6,588 nt of DNA, from NCBI GenBank assembly GCA_023356515.1, contig JAKQYG010000239.1:1-6588 (forward strand), in the 5' to 3' direction. This stretch comes from Trichodesmium sp. MAG_R04. Its GTDB lineage: Bacteria; Cyanobacteriota; Cyanobacteriia; Cyanobacteriales; Microcoleaceae. This document shows, one piece after another, positions 1 to 6,588 of this stretch (positions are counted from its first letter, which is position 1; the number at the start of each line of letters is the position of its first letter). The notes beneath the pieces were generated by a model, which ran no database searches, was not told where the DNA came from, and was given only the letters and a program-made list of their open reading frames with translations. Position numbers and translations under genes: made by a program.

Positions 1-836
1 TTTGGTTGCAGGAGTTACGTCCAGAGTTGGATGTTGATGCTTTGATTTATATTGCTCATTGTCCAGAGCGGGTTTTGCCTGGTCAGACTTTGAAGGAGTT
101 GGTTGTGAATGACCGGGTGATAGGAGGGGTTAATTCTGCTTCGGCAGATAAGGCGGCTGAGTTTTATCGTAAGTTTGTGACGGGGGAGGTTTTGTGTACT
201 CTTTCCCGAACAGCGGAGTTGGCTAAGTTGGCTGAGAATGCGTTTCGGGATGTTAATATTGCTTTTGCTAATGAGTTGTCTATCATTTGTGATAAGCTTG
301 ATATTAATGTGTGGGAACTTATTAAGTTGGCTAATCGTCACCCACGGGTGAATATTTTGCAGCCTGGGCCTGGGGTTGGTGGTCATTGTGTGGCGGTTGA
401 CCCTTGGTTTATTGTCGATTCTGCACCGGAGGAGGCACGGTTGATTAGGACGGCTAGGGAGGTAAATGATAGTAAGCCTGATTTTCTCGTGGCTAAGGTT
501 AAGGAGGTGGCAGCTAGGTTTAAGGAGCCGAAAATTGCTTGTTTGGGGTTGAGTTATAAGGCAGATATTGATGATTTGCGCGAGAGTCCGGCGCTGAAAA
601 TCGTTGAGAGTTTGCTGGCATCTCAGCTTGGGCAAATTTTTGTGGTTGAGCCGCATCTTAGAACCATGCCAAAAACCTTAGAAAATCAGGAAAACTTAGC
701 TATAGTTGATTTAGACACTGCTTTATCTAAATGTGACATAATTGTGTGGTTGGTTAATCATAGAGAATTTTCTCAGGTTGATATTAATTCAATTCAGACA
801 AAAATCTGGTTAGACATGGTGGGCAAGAATTTGTAA
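1..836 (+). CDS. wecC: UDP-N-acetyl-D-mannosamine dehydrogenase, C-terminal two-thirds (5' end outside window)
   Basis: Oxidises UDP-ManNAc to UDP-ManNAcA with two NAD+ in the cytoplasm, supplying an aminouronic acid for surface glycans. The reading frame is open to the left edge (first whole codon at 3-5), so the TTG at 6 is internal and not a start. About 277 codons are visible; the family is usually about 415-420 residues, so roughly 140 N-terminal residues, including the Rossmann NAD+ site, are missing. Visible hallmarks are the ERVLPG segment near base 70, the central-helix run ENAFRDVNIAFANEL, and the active-site segment GPGVGGHCVAVDPWF with the catalytic Cys encoded at 387-389. The C-terminal UDP-binding domain follows, with LGLSYKADIDDLRESP. 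The ANRHPRVNILQPGPGVGGHC region is WecC-like rather than UDP-glucose dehydrogenase-like. Codon use changes abruptly near 656 (see findings). It is followed by an 81-base gap and the asparagine-synthetase-like gene on the same strand. Confidence 0.93.
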   Translation, partial: WLQELRPELDVDALIYIAHCPERVLPGQTLKELVVNDRVIGGVNSASADKAAEFYRKFVTGEVLCTLSRTAELAKLAENAFRDVNIAFANELSIICDKLDINVWELIKLANRHPRVNILQPGPGVGGHCVAVDPWFIVDSAPEEARLIRTAREVNDSKPDFLVAKVKEVAARFKEPKIACLGLSYKADIDDLRESPALKIVESLLASQLGQIFVVEPHLRTMPKTLENQENLAIVDLDTALSKCDIIVWLVNHREFSQVDINSIQTKIWLDMVGKNL

Positions 837-917
837 TTTTTTGCAGATAAGTCTTTCTTCATACAAATTGTTTTTACTTAAAATAAGTGATCTATAAAAT
901 AAGGAAATTTTTTAGTT

Positions 918-3245
918 ATGAGTGTTTTTATTGCTAAGTTTGATTTTGTTGAAGCTGAAAAAAACTTGAAAAAATCAATGTTTACGGACTTTCTGCCTTT
1001 TCCTCCGAGTAAAGTCTCGGAAATATCTATTGGTCGTTGTCAACTCATTCAGTTTAGTTTTGAAGCGGCATTAGATCGAGATATAGTTTCTTTTGATGAT
1101 GAATGTTTTGTTGCAATTCATGGCTACGGTTCAAAACAATTAGAGAATAGGGTTTACAAAACTTTGAGAAGTGACACCACAATTGGGGATCAGTTCTCAG
1201 AAAGCTTTTGTGCCCTAGTTCTTGAACCTAATAGACTAATTGCGTTTTCATCAATTACTGGTGTTGAACAGTTTTTTATTTATGAAACTACTGAAACAGT
1301 TTATGTAACTAATAGGCATAATCTTTTGTCTCCTTTTTTAGACAAGCCATCTTTTTCCAAGAAATCTTTTATGTGGATGGTAGGCAGAGGGCATATAGGT
1401 GATTTTGGATTCTTTTTAGAGGGCATATATAGAACGAAGCCAAACCACAAGTATGTTATTAGCAAGGAAGCAACGAAAGTAGAAGTACCAAACAATTCAT
1501 TTCTATTTGAACCCTTAAAAATAGGTGATGTAGTTCAAGAAATTAATTCAATAAGTGAGTATTTTGCAGAAATTATTAATGGCATTACTGCAGCTAAATC
1601 ATTTTCGATTAGTGGAGGCAAAGATAGTCGTGCTATTCTAGGGATGCTAGATCGTTTTGGTATAACATCAGATATAAGTTTGTCCACCCACGGAGAGGCA
1701 TTTGCTCCGGACGTAATGGCGGCAACTGACTTGGTTAAATGTATGGGTCTCGACAGACAGCATATAGTTAACAATAATTCTCCCAAGGTAAACACTAGCT
1801 TATTGTTTTCAAAGAAAATAGCTAAAGACATTACACTCGATTTTATTGGTTCATCTTTGTCCGACTTTAAAGATCTACAGCTTAATTCAAATATACTTAT
1901 TGGTGGGCATGAAAATGGTTTTAAGAAGCGAGCGAATAAAAAATCTCTGGAACAATACATAGCATCTAGACGATGGTGGCTCAACAATCTTGATATTTTA
2001 GGAGCAGATGCATTTGAATTGATTCAGTCAGAGTACACCTCTGAACTACAAGAATTATTATCTTTTGTTCCAGTGAATAGGTACAGTCAAGTTGACTTAG
2101 TAAATTTTAGAACTACAACGTTTGTTGCATCTAATCTAACTAATTTTCATATTTCACAAAATCAAATTCATCCTTTTTTAGATGGTCGTTTCTATCGGCT
2201 ACTATGTGGGGTTCCGGATACTTTGCTTGATTCACAATTTATCCACTATTTGCTAATGCGAAACTCTTCATATCCAATTGAAGCGATACCTTTTGCAAAT
2301 GATGAGTGGCCTCAAAGTCTTTATCAAATAGTAGCGGGGCATGAGTTTGATTTTCGAGACCCCAAGCCTGTAGAACCCTATCGTTTTAATCAAGCATTTC
2401 CGTCTCAAAAAGGCTTTGGTCTCTACGAATGGAGGATTCAGCTAGCACAAATATCGACTAATTTCACTAAAGACTACATTATAAGCAATCGGTCTTTTTT
2501 CGACTTTATTAATTATGAAACTTTTAACAGCTTGATGGATAAACCTGTTGATTCTTTATCTAATGGGATGGAGATAATGCTCCGTTTATCCCTGTTTAAA
2601 GTTTCACTGCTTCATCATTTTGGAACAAGATCTCTCAATTTCAGCCATAGAAATTCAATTGCGACTGAAGTTGAATCACTTATATTTCATAATTCTTCCT
2701 TGACTCCTACGACCGTCATAGATAGATCGACATATCTAGAAGATAAGTTGTCACTATATGAGGGATCAATAGCGTCAATGGCAAGAAAACTACACCGAGT
2801 AAGCCAAAGTAATGCAGATAATTATAGGAATATTTATCAATTTTATGAATCCCTTGATAATCTAAATTCAAGTGCTGAGGAAAAAAATAATATTTTAAGT
2901 TCATTTGGTTTGCGAGTAATTCCTCCAGAAGGCATAGAAATCTTCTCAGAGACTAACTGTCAAAAAAGAATTAAGATTACTGGGAAAATGTTAAAATCAA
3001 ACCTAGAAGGTAAACAAACTTTGTTGGTTGCGTTTGTTAGCAACAAGAAGTTTTGTCCTCCGGGTTTTGTCTATTCTGATGCAGGTGCTTTTTACTTTTC
3101 ATATCTTGGATATGATATATACCCAGATTTTAGCGCTGAAATTGAAATTACTCAAGAATTAGATTTTGTTATTGTTAAGATTATGCCATGGTATAATAGA
3201 AGAGACATTTTAATCAGTACGGATACTATAGCAATAGCAATATAA
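918..3245 (+). CDS. Divergent asparagine-synthetase-like ATP-dependent amide-forming protein, no N-terminal nucleophile Cys
   Basis: 775 residues. Residues about 60-190 look like a degraded class II glutamine amidotransferase fold: the stretch near 94-137 (SESFCALVL, then SSITGVEQFF, then YVTNRHNLL) follows the family pattern of a self-adenylating enzyme's N-domain. The protein starts MSVF instead of MCG, so the Cys needed for glutamine hydrolysis is absent. The synthetase domain carries the PP-loop SGGKDS at 232-237, a loop IGGHENG at 328-334 where asparagine synthetases have SGEGADE, and HPFLD at 418-422, matching the conserved PFLD segment. After about residue 580 come a helical stretch (about 597-665) and a beta-rich tail (about 684-775) not found in ordinary AsnB, which is about 550-650 residues. 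AAGGAA at 901-906 lies 11 bases before the ATG. Family knowledge supports ATP to AMP activation of a carboxylate and attack by an amine. The substrate is unknown; amidation of a uronate such as ManNAcA is inference from neighbours. Confidence 0.8.
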   Translation: MSVFIAKFDFVEAEKNLKKSMFTDFLPFPPSKVSEISIGRCQLIQFSFEAALDRDIVSFDDECFVAIHGYGSKQLENRVYKTLRSDTTIGDQFSESFCALVLEPNRLIAFSSITGVEQFFIYETTETVYVTNRHNLLSPFLDKPSFSKKSFMWMVGRGHIGDFGFFLEGIYRTKPNHKYVISKEATKVEVPNNSFLFEPLKIGDVVQEINSISEYFAEIINGITAAKSFSISGGKDSRAILGMLDRFGITSDISLSTHGEAFAPDVMAATDLVKCMGLDRQHIVNNNSPKVNTSLLFSKKIAKDITLDFIGSSLSDFKDLQLNSNILIGGHENGFKKRANKKSLEQYIASRRWWLNNLDILGADAFELIQSEYTSELQELLSFVPVNRYSQVDLVNFRTTTFVASNLTNFHISQNQIHPFLDGRFYRLLCGVPDTLLDSQFIHYLLMRNSSYPIEAIPFANDEWPQSLYQIVAGHEFDFRDPKPVEPYRFNQAFPSQKGFGLYEWRIQLAQISTNFTKDYIISNRSFFDFINYETFNSLMDKPVDSLSNGMEIMLRLSLFKVSLLHHFGTRSLNFSHRNSIATEVESLIFHNSSLTPTTVIDRSTYLEDKLSLYEGSIASMARKLHRVSQSNADNYRNIYQFYESLDNLNSSAEEKNNILSSFGLRVIPPEGIEIFSETNCQKRIKITGKMLKSNLEGKQTLLVAFVSNKKFCPPGFVYSDAGAFYFSYLGYDIYPDFSAEIEITQELDFVIVKIMPWYNRRDILISTDTIAIAI

Positions 3246-3265
3246 ACATAGGGGAAATAATCACT

Positions 3266-3928
3266 ATGAATCAACATGGTAAAGAAATTGAAGCATTAAC
3301 TTTAAAAATCAATAAAGCCCGAAGGAATTTGAGAGAAGGAACTAGAGAGTGGAAAGAAAAAACCGGGTCTCCTTATATCGACTATGCACTAAGATTAGAG
3401 AATAAACATTTAGATGGTTGTGTACTTTTACCAGACAGACTAGAACTTTTAAAACTTTTGCCTAAAAAAGCTTTATGCTGCGAAGTAGGAACTGATCAAG
3501 GGAGATTTGCTAGACAAATTATAAAATCTTGTTTTCCCAAAGAATTAGTTATAGTAGACATTAGTTTTGAGAGATTTGAGTATGATGAATTTAGGGAGGT
3601 AGATGTACAAGGTGCAGCCAAGACTTACGAGATGGACTCTGTTGAATGTTTATCGTCTTTTCCAGAACGCTACTTTGACTGGATATATATTGACGGCGAT
3701 CACTCCTACGAAGGAGCTAAACGTGACTTAAACATAGCAATGAATAAAGTTAAAAATGAAGGATATATTGTTTGCAATGATTATACAACGTGGTCAGTTT
3801 CTAGTATGACTAAGTGTGGAGTCGCTAGAGCAGTTAATGAGTTTTGCCTAAACTTTAACTGGAAGTTTGTTTACTTTGCTTTACAAGGTAATATGTATTA
3901 TGATGTAGCAATTAAAAGGTTATATTGA
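3266..3928 (+). CDS. Class I SAM-dependent methyltransferase (Methyltransf_24-like)
   Basis: 220 residues, soluble, no signal peptide or membrane segment. Residues 1-65 form a charged helical lead. The Rossmann core begins with motif I, CEVGTDQGRFA (72-82, E73 and the glycines of the SAM loop), then an acidic strand end VIVDIS (95-100). YIDGDHSYEGAKRDL (141-155) is characteristic of the Methyltransf_24 / CmcI- and TylF/MycE-type group, in which the acidic residues often hold a divalent metal. It is followed by GYIVCNDYT (166-174), the equivalent of the GG.V..DD segment. In that group, members O-methylate sugars or small molecules. A sugar or glycan-chain hydroxyl is the likely target here, by context. 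It lies 20 bases after the asparagine-synthetase-like gene, with GGGGAA at 3251-3256 nine bases before the ATG, so the two are probably cotranscribed. The exact acceptor cannot be read from sequence. Confidence 0.83.
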   Translation: MNQHGKEIEALTLKINKARRNLREGTREWKEKTGSPYIDYALRLENKHLDGCVLLPDRLELLKLLPKKALCCEVGTDQGRFARQIIKSCFPKELVIVDISFERFEYDEFREVDVQGAAKTYEMDSVECLSSFPERYFDWIYIDGDHSYEGAKRDLNIAMNKVKNEGYIVCNDYTTWSVSSMTKCGVARAVNEFCLNFNWKFVYFALQGNMYYDVAIKRLY

Positions 3929-3942
3929 CAAGTAATATAAAC

Positions 3943-3971
3943 TGGTTAGGGTTGCTATATTATTCCTACCA
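3943..3971. terminator. Weak hairpin at the convergent gene junction, possible terminator
   Basis: TGGTTAGG (3943-3950) can pair with CCTACCA (3965-3971) as seven base pairs with one bulged T and a 14-base loop. It sits between two convergent genes and covers the stop codon of the - strand gene, where a bidirectional terminator would be expected. There is no clear T-tract on either side. An AT-only stem, TTATATT (3920-3926) with AATATAA (3934-3940), lies just before it. Intrinsic termination is not convincing; position is the main argument. Confidence 0.22.
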
Positions 3972-6431
3972 ATTCATTATTCGATCTGCAACAAATTTGG
4001 AGCGGATTTTTTCTCGCACTTTACTAAACATAAATTGCTGGCTTTTTCCAAATGCTATTTGAGAAGCTTGACTATAAACTTCTTGATTAGATAGAGCCAA
4101 ATCTACTTTGGCACAGAACTCGTCCTCTGTATTAGCATACAGAGGATAATCTTTCCCATATAGAGATTCATTAATTGGATTTCGATTTAAAATCACAGGT
4201 TTTCCTAAGGAGGAATACTCAAGAGTCTTTGTTGATAATTCCAGACTCCGATCAAACTCTGGACTGCGCCAAGATATACCTAAAGAACATTCTTGAATTA
4301 TTTTGAGAACTTCATTTCTAGTTATTTCATAGTATATTTTAATGCGCTTATCATCATTATTTTGTAGTATATTATTGAGTTCTTTTGTATAACTAGGTTG
4401 ATCATTTATCATTATTTTAGCTACTATTAAATGCAAGTTATAATTCCTACGATGAGCTAATTTATATTTAAATGCTTTAATAATTTCAACTGCATGATAC
4501 CCAGCAGACAACTTGCCACAGTAAACCAAGTTACAGTTTATACGCTTAAAATAGATATTGTTTCTTTCCACGTCTTTAATCATTGGAGGCAAAATAAAAA
4601 TTTTGTCTTTGTGTATCCCCCGATTAACATAATTATCTGCCAAAAGTTCTGTTTGAGCTGCAATATACTTGCTATTATTTAGCACTTTGAGATATTCTTG
4701 TTTTATGCTACTAAGGCTATAGAAAATGCTCTTTTTGATAGTATCCTTTTGATCTTTTAAAAAGTTCACAGCGTGAGAACTTCTGATACAGATTGTGTCA
4801 AATTTTCTGTTTTTATCTAAATAAATGAGACATCGAATTGAATCTCTAGCTGTTAATTCCTTGTAGTTTTCAAATTGTGATAATAAACCTTCTCCTGCAA
4901 ACGGGTCGATAATTTCTATACTGTTAATTTCCTCAATATTGTTGACGACTGTTGAAGTAGATAGTGATGATTTTAGAAGTAGGCATATTTTAAAAGTTTT
5001 TTCAATTGCCAAGGTGTTAATTAGTGAAGTCAACCAAATTGAAGAGCCATCTATAATATTTAAGTTGATATCAGCATAAAGCAAAATCCTGGTAAAATCT
5101 CTTGTGGAATAGACTAATTTGCTAGAAAAAGAAGAAGGCTTGTTCAGTAATAAATTGTCCCATTGTTCAGATATAACTTGAGCATCAAAGTTTCTTTGAG
5201 CATATTCCTTAACCTCTTCCTGTAAAGAAAAACGTAACGATTCATCTTGGTTTAAAAAGTGAATTCGTCTCACTATATCGTCAACAGATTCACAGCAATA
5301 CCTTTGAGGATATAGTGAAGCAGCAGCATAATTATGATAGAAGCCTCCGGAAATCATAGGAATTGTAGCTGAAGACATTCCTTCAGCTACAGCCTGGTGA
5401 GATCCTTCTACGTCACTCACGGATAAAACGTATCCAACGTTCTGAAACCATTCTGGTACATTTTGTCCATATCCCTCAAAAAAAACACAACCCTTCAATT
5501 CCTTGGATTCTATCCGCTTTAGTAGGGGGTTGTAGTAATCTTTTTCTTCTTTATTTTGCCATATCCAACTGAGTTCAGATGGATGTTTTCCTTTGATAAA
5601 AAGTTTGTAATTTGAACTTTTCCTTCTGAGTTTAAGCAATACTTCAATGGCCAAATCTAGTCTTTTGGTTTTGGGAAGATACCCTAAAAACCCAAGATTG
5701 TACTCGCAACCTTCTTTTTTAGCTAAGTTGAATTTTTGGGTATGGATGCAATTATAGATTAGGTGGCAATTTGTCTTTATATCAAATTTATCCAGAGCAG
5801 TCTCTCTCATCTTTGGCGCAATAAAAATAATGCCATTCACACTTTTCCATTCAACTTGAGCTGGATATTCAGTAAACAGCTCAAACTTGTGAAGCCGAAT
5901 AAACATTTTTTGAGAAGGCTTTTTATGTTGAGAGTACCATACCGCATTTCCAACACACCACTCGCAGATAATGATATTCGCTTGTTCTAAAAGTTTATTA
6001 CTTAAAGCCTGATCATGTTTTTTAGTTGCCTTCCATTTATCTACCAAAACTTCACAGTGATCACTGTAATATTCTATCAATGGCGTGACAAACCTTAAAT
6101 CATGTCCTGCGAAAAGAATTGTTGTATTTTTAGTAAGTTCTGTTGTAATCATCCTTTGGGAAGTTGTAGCATAAGTAACCATCTGATTCCATTCAGTTAA
6201 GTCACTTAGTAAATCTATATCTATATCTTTACGTTCCTTTGTCGAAATCTGTGCAAACTGCGTCACCCAATCAGAAACAGTTTCAGCTCTCAAGTAAGGG
6301 GTATATTCCAAGGACTGCTCTAACAAACTTACCATTTGGGAATTCTCGCCTTGCTGATACTTTTCCCAAGCTTCCCTAACCAAAGATTGATAACGCTTTT
6401 GCTTTTCCCTATAGCTCATATCAGTGTACAT
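3966..6431 (-). CDS. Tandem double glycosyltransferase (two GT4-like GT-B domains) with N-terminal helical module
   Basis: 821 residues, cytoplasmic, no signal peptide or clear membrane helix. Residues 1-95 are a helical module (WEKYQQGEN, then LEQSLEYTPYLRAETV) that reads like a TPR-type or adaptor segment. The first GT-B unit spans about 102-425: a TILFAGHD strand start, GFLGYLPKTKRLDLAIEVL (247-265) opening the donor-binding half, KLFIKGKHP, and the E-x7-E motif with E342 and E350 (VEGSHQAVAEGM). The second spans about 447-800: RILLYADIN, ILPPMI, LVYCGKLSAGYHAVEIIKAF (635-654) and TKTLEYSSLGKPVI (734-747), the GT4 nucleotide-sugar signature. Both units keep these motifs, so both may be active, adding two sugars in sequence. 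Donors and acceptors are unknown. The first ATG is preferred over the Met at residue 5 because it overlaps the wecB stop as TAATG and has GGAAGGA 11 bases upstream. It is the downstream partner of wecB in one transcript. Confidence 0.88.
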   Translation of the reverse strand: MYTDMSYREKQKRYQSLVREAWEKYQQGENSQMVSLLEQSLEYTPYLRAETVSDWVTQFAQISTKERKDIDIDLLSDLTEWNQMVTYATTSQRMITTELTKNTTILFAGHDLRFVTPLIEYYSDHCEVLVDKWKATKKHDQALSNKLLEQANIIICEWCVGNAVWYSQHKKPSQKMFIRLHKFELFTEYPAQVEWKSVNGIIFIAPKMRETALDKFDIKTNCHLIYNCIHTQKFNLAKKEGCEYNLGFLGYLPKTKRLDLAIEVLLKLRRKSSNYKLFIKGKHPSELSWIWQNKEEKDYYNPLLKRIESKELKGCVFFEGYGQNVPEWFQNVGYVLSVSDVEGSHQAVAEGMSSATIPMISGGFYHNYAAASLYPQRYCCESVDDIVRRIHFLNQDESLRFSLQEEVKEYAQRNFDAQVISEQWDNLLLNKPSSFSSKLVYSTRDFTRILLYADINLNIIDGSSIWLTSLINTLAIEKTFKICLLLKSSLSTSTVVNNIEEINSIEIIDPFAGEGLLSQFENYKELTARDSIRCLIYLDKNRKFDTICIRSSHAVNFLKDQKDTIKKSIFYSLSSIKQEYLKVLNNSKYIAAQTELLADNYVNRGIHKDKIFILPPMIKDVERNNIYFKRINCNLVYCGKLSAGYHAVEIIKAFKYKLAHRRNYNLHLIVAKIMINDQPSYTKELNNILQNNDDKRIKIYYEITRNEVLKIIQECSLGISWRSPEFDRSLELSTKTLEYSSLGKPVILNRNPINESLYGKDYPLYANTEDEFCAKVDLALSNQEVYSQASQIAFGKSQQFMFSKVREKIRSKFVADRIMNW

Positions 6432-6588
6432 TATCCTAAATATCCTTCCACAATTTCCAATATTCTCTCTGCTGCACGACCATCTCCAAAAGGATTAATT
6501 GCATTAGCCATTTTCTCATAAGCTTCCCCATCACTCAGTAATTCTGTTGCTGCTCCAACTACCAATTCCTGATTAGTCCCCACTAATT
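6431..6588 (-). CDS. wecB: UDP-N-acetylglucosamine 2-epimerase (non-hydrolysing), C-terminal 51 residues, cut by right edge
   Basis: The - strand is open from the right edge to a TAA at 6433-6431, giving 51 residues. They begin LVGTNQELVV, continue through SDGEAYEKMANAINPFGDGRA, and end VEGYLG. The VGT(N/D) start and the NP(F/Y)GDGxAxxRI segment (NPFGDG at 6496-6479) are the C-terminal signature of the WecB/MnaA epimerases, which run about 370-380 residues. The enzyme interconverts UDP-GlcNAc and UDP-ManNAc in the cytoplasm, the step before WecC. The stop shares base 6431 with the start of the double glycosyltransferase (TAATG). Codons are A/T-ending (mostly GAA), matching the downstream glycosyltransferase and unlike the 5' part of wecC. 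The fragment is short, but the motif is specific. A sialic-acid-type hydrolysing epimerase is the main alternative and fits the context less well. Confidence 0.85.
   Translation of the reverse strand, partial: LVGTNQELVVGAATELLSDGEAYEKMANAINPFGDGRAAERILEIVEGYLG
6443..6449 (-). promoter_or_regulatory. Ribosome binding site of the double glycosyltransferase, inside wecB
   Basis: On the - strand GGAAGGA lies within the last codons of wecB, 11 bases before the ATG at 6431. A second AGGA at 6437-6434 is too close (2 bases) to that ATG and 14 bases from the alternative Met at 6419. Together with the TAATG overlap this favours the upstream ATG and suggests translational coupling. Confidence 0.5.

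Noticed and set aside
15..656. 213-codon open frame on the - strand under wecC
   Set aside because: It is codon-aligned with wecC and stays open only because that stretch avoids TTA, CTA and TCA codons. The translation is low-complexity and matches no family I know, whereas the + strand is clearly WecC.
876..888. Small inverted repeat ACTTA-AAA-TAAGT in the gap after wecC
   Set aside because: It has only five AT-rich pairs with a 3-base loop and no T-tract after it, too weak to call an operator or terminator.
868..898. Possible promoter TTGTTT (868-873) and TATAAA (893-898) before the synthetase-like gene
   Set aside because: The spacer is 19 bases and the predicted transcript start would fall on the ribosome binding site at 901-906. 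In such an AT-rich gap, chance matches are expected.
1386..1429. 12-base direct repeat AGAGGGCATATA at 1386-1397 and 1418-1429
   Set aside because: There are two copies only, offset by 32 bases (not a multiple of three), inside a coding region with no protein repeat. Probably chance.
1535..1987. 150-codon - strand open frame inside the synthetase-like gene
   Set aside because: It lies opposite the PP-loop region of a well-supported gene and shows no recognisable motif.
918..3928. Beta-lactam-type biosynthetic pair (beta-lactam synthetase-like plus CmcI-like)
   Set aside because: The superficial resemblance is at fold level only. The flanking genes are nucleotide-sugar and glycosyltransferase genes, and no other beta-lactam or lasso-peptide partner (precursor, peptidase, oxygenase) is visible.
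6336..6521. 61-codon + strand open frame near the right edge
   Set aside because: It is antisense to the wecB end and the glycosyltransferase start, both of which have recognisable protein motifs.

Overview
The window is part of a surface-polysaccharide (exopolysaccharide, capsule or O-antigen type) gene cluster from a fairly AT-rich bacterium. The organism cannot be fixed from the sequence. The N-terminal helical module of the large glycosyltransferase resembles modules I associate with cyanobacterial glycosyltransferases, so a cyanobacterium is a tentative guess. No rRNA, tRNA, transposase, CRISPR array or origin is visible.

Layout from left to right: (1) the 3' two-thirds of wecC on the + strand, encoding UDP-N-acetylmannosamine dehydrogenase and cut by the left edge; (2) an 81-base gap, then a complete + strand gene for a divergent asparagine-synthetase-like protein of 775 residues with a PP-loop (SGGKDS) but no N-terminal nucleophile Cys; (3) 20 bases later, a + strand class I SAM-dependent methyltransferase of 220 residues; (4) a short convergent junction at about 3929-3965; (5) a large - strand gene for an 821-residue protein with two tandem GT-B (GT4-like) glycosyltransferase domains; (6) the 3' end of wecB on the - strand (UDP-GlcNAc 2-epimerase), cut by the right edge, whose stop codon overlaps the start of the double glycosyltransferase as TAATG.

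WecB and WecC catalyse consecutive steps (UDP-GlcNAc to UDP-ManNAc to UDP-ManNAcA). Here the two genes sit at opposite ends, pointing toward each other, with three accessory genes between them. The simplest reading is that the cell makes a ManNAcA-containing glycan. The double glycosyltransferase would add two sugars or act on successive acceptors, the methyltransferase would cap or decorate, and the asparagine-synthetase-like protein may form an amide, possibly on the uronate carboxyl. That last link is inference.

The most notable points are the amidotransferase-like protein that has lost its glutaminase nucleophile and has an altered second ATP-site loop and an extra C-terminal domain; the sharp codon-usage switch inside wecC near base 656, which looks like a recombination joint; and the split, convergent wecB/wecC arrangement.
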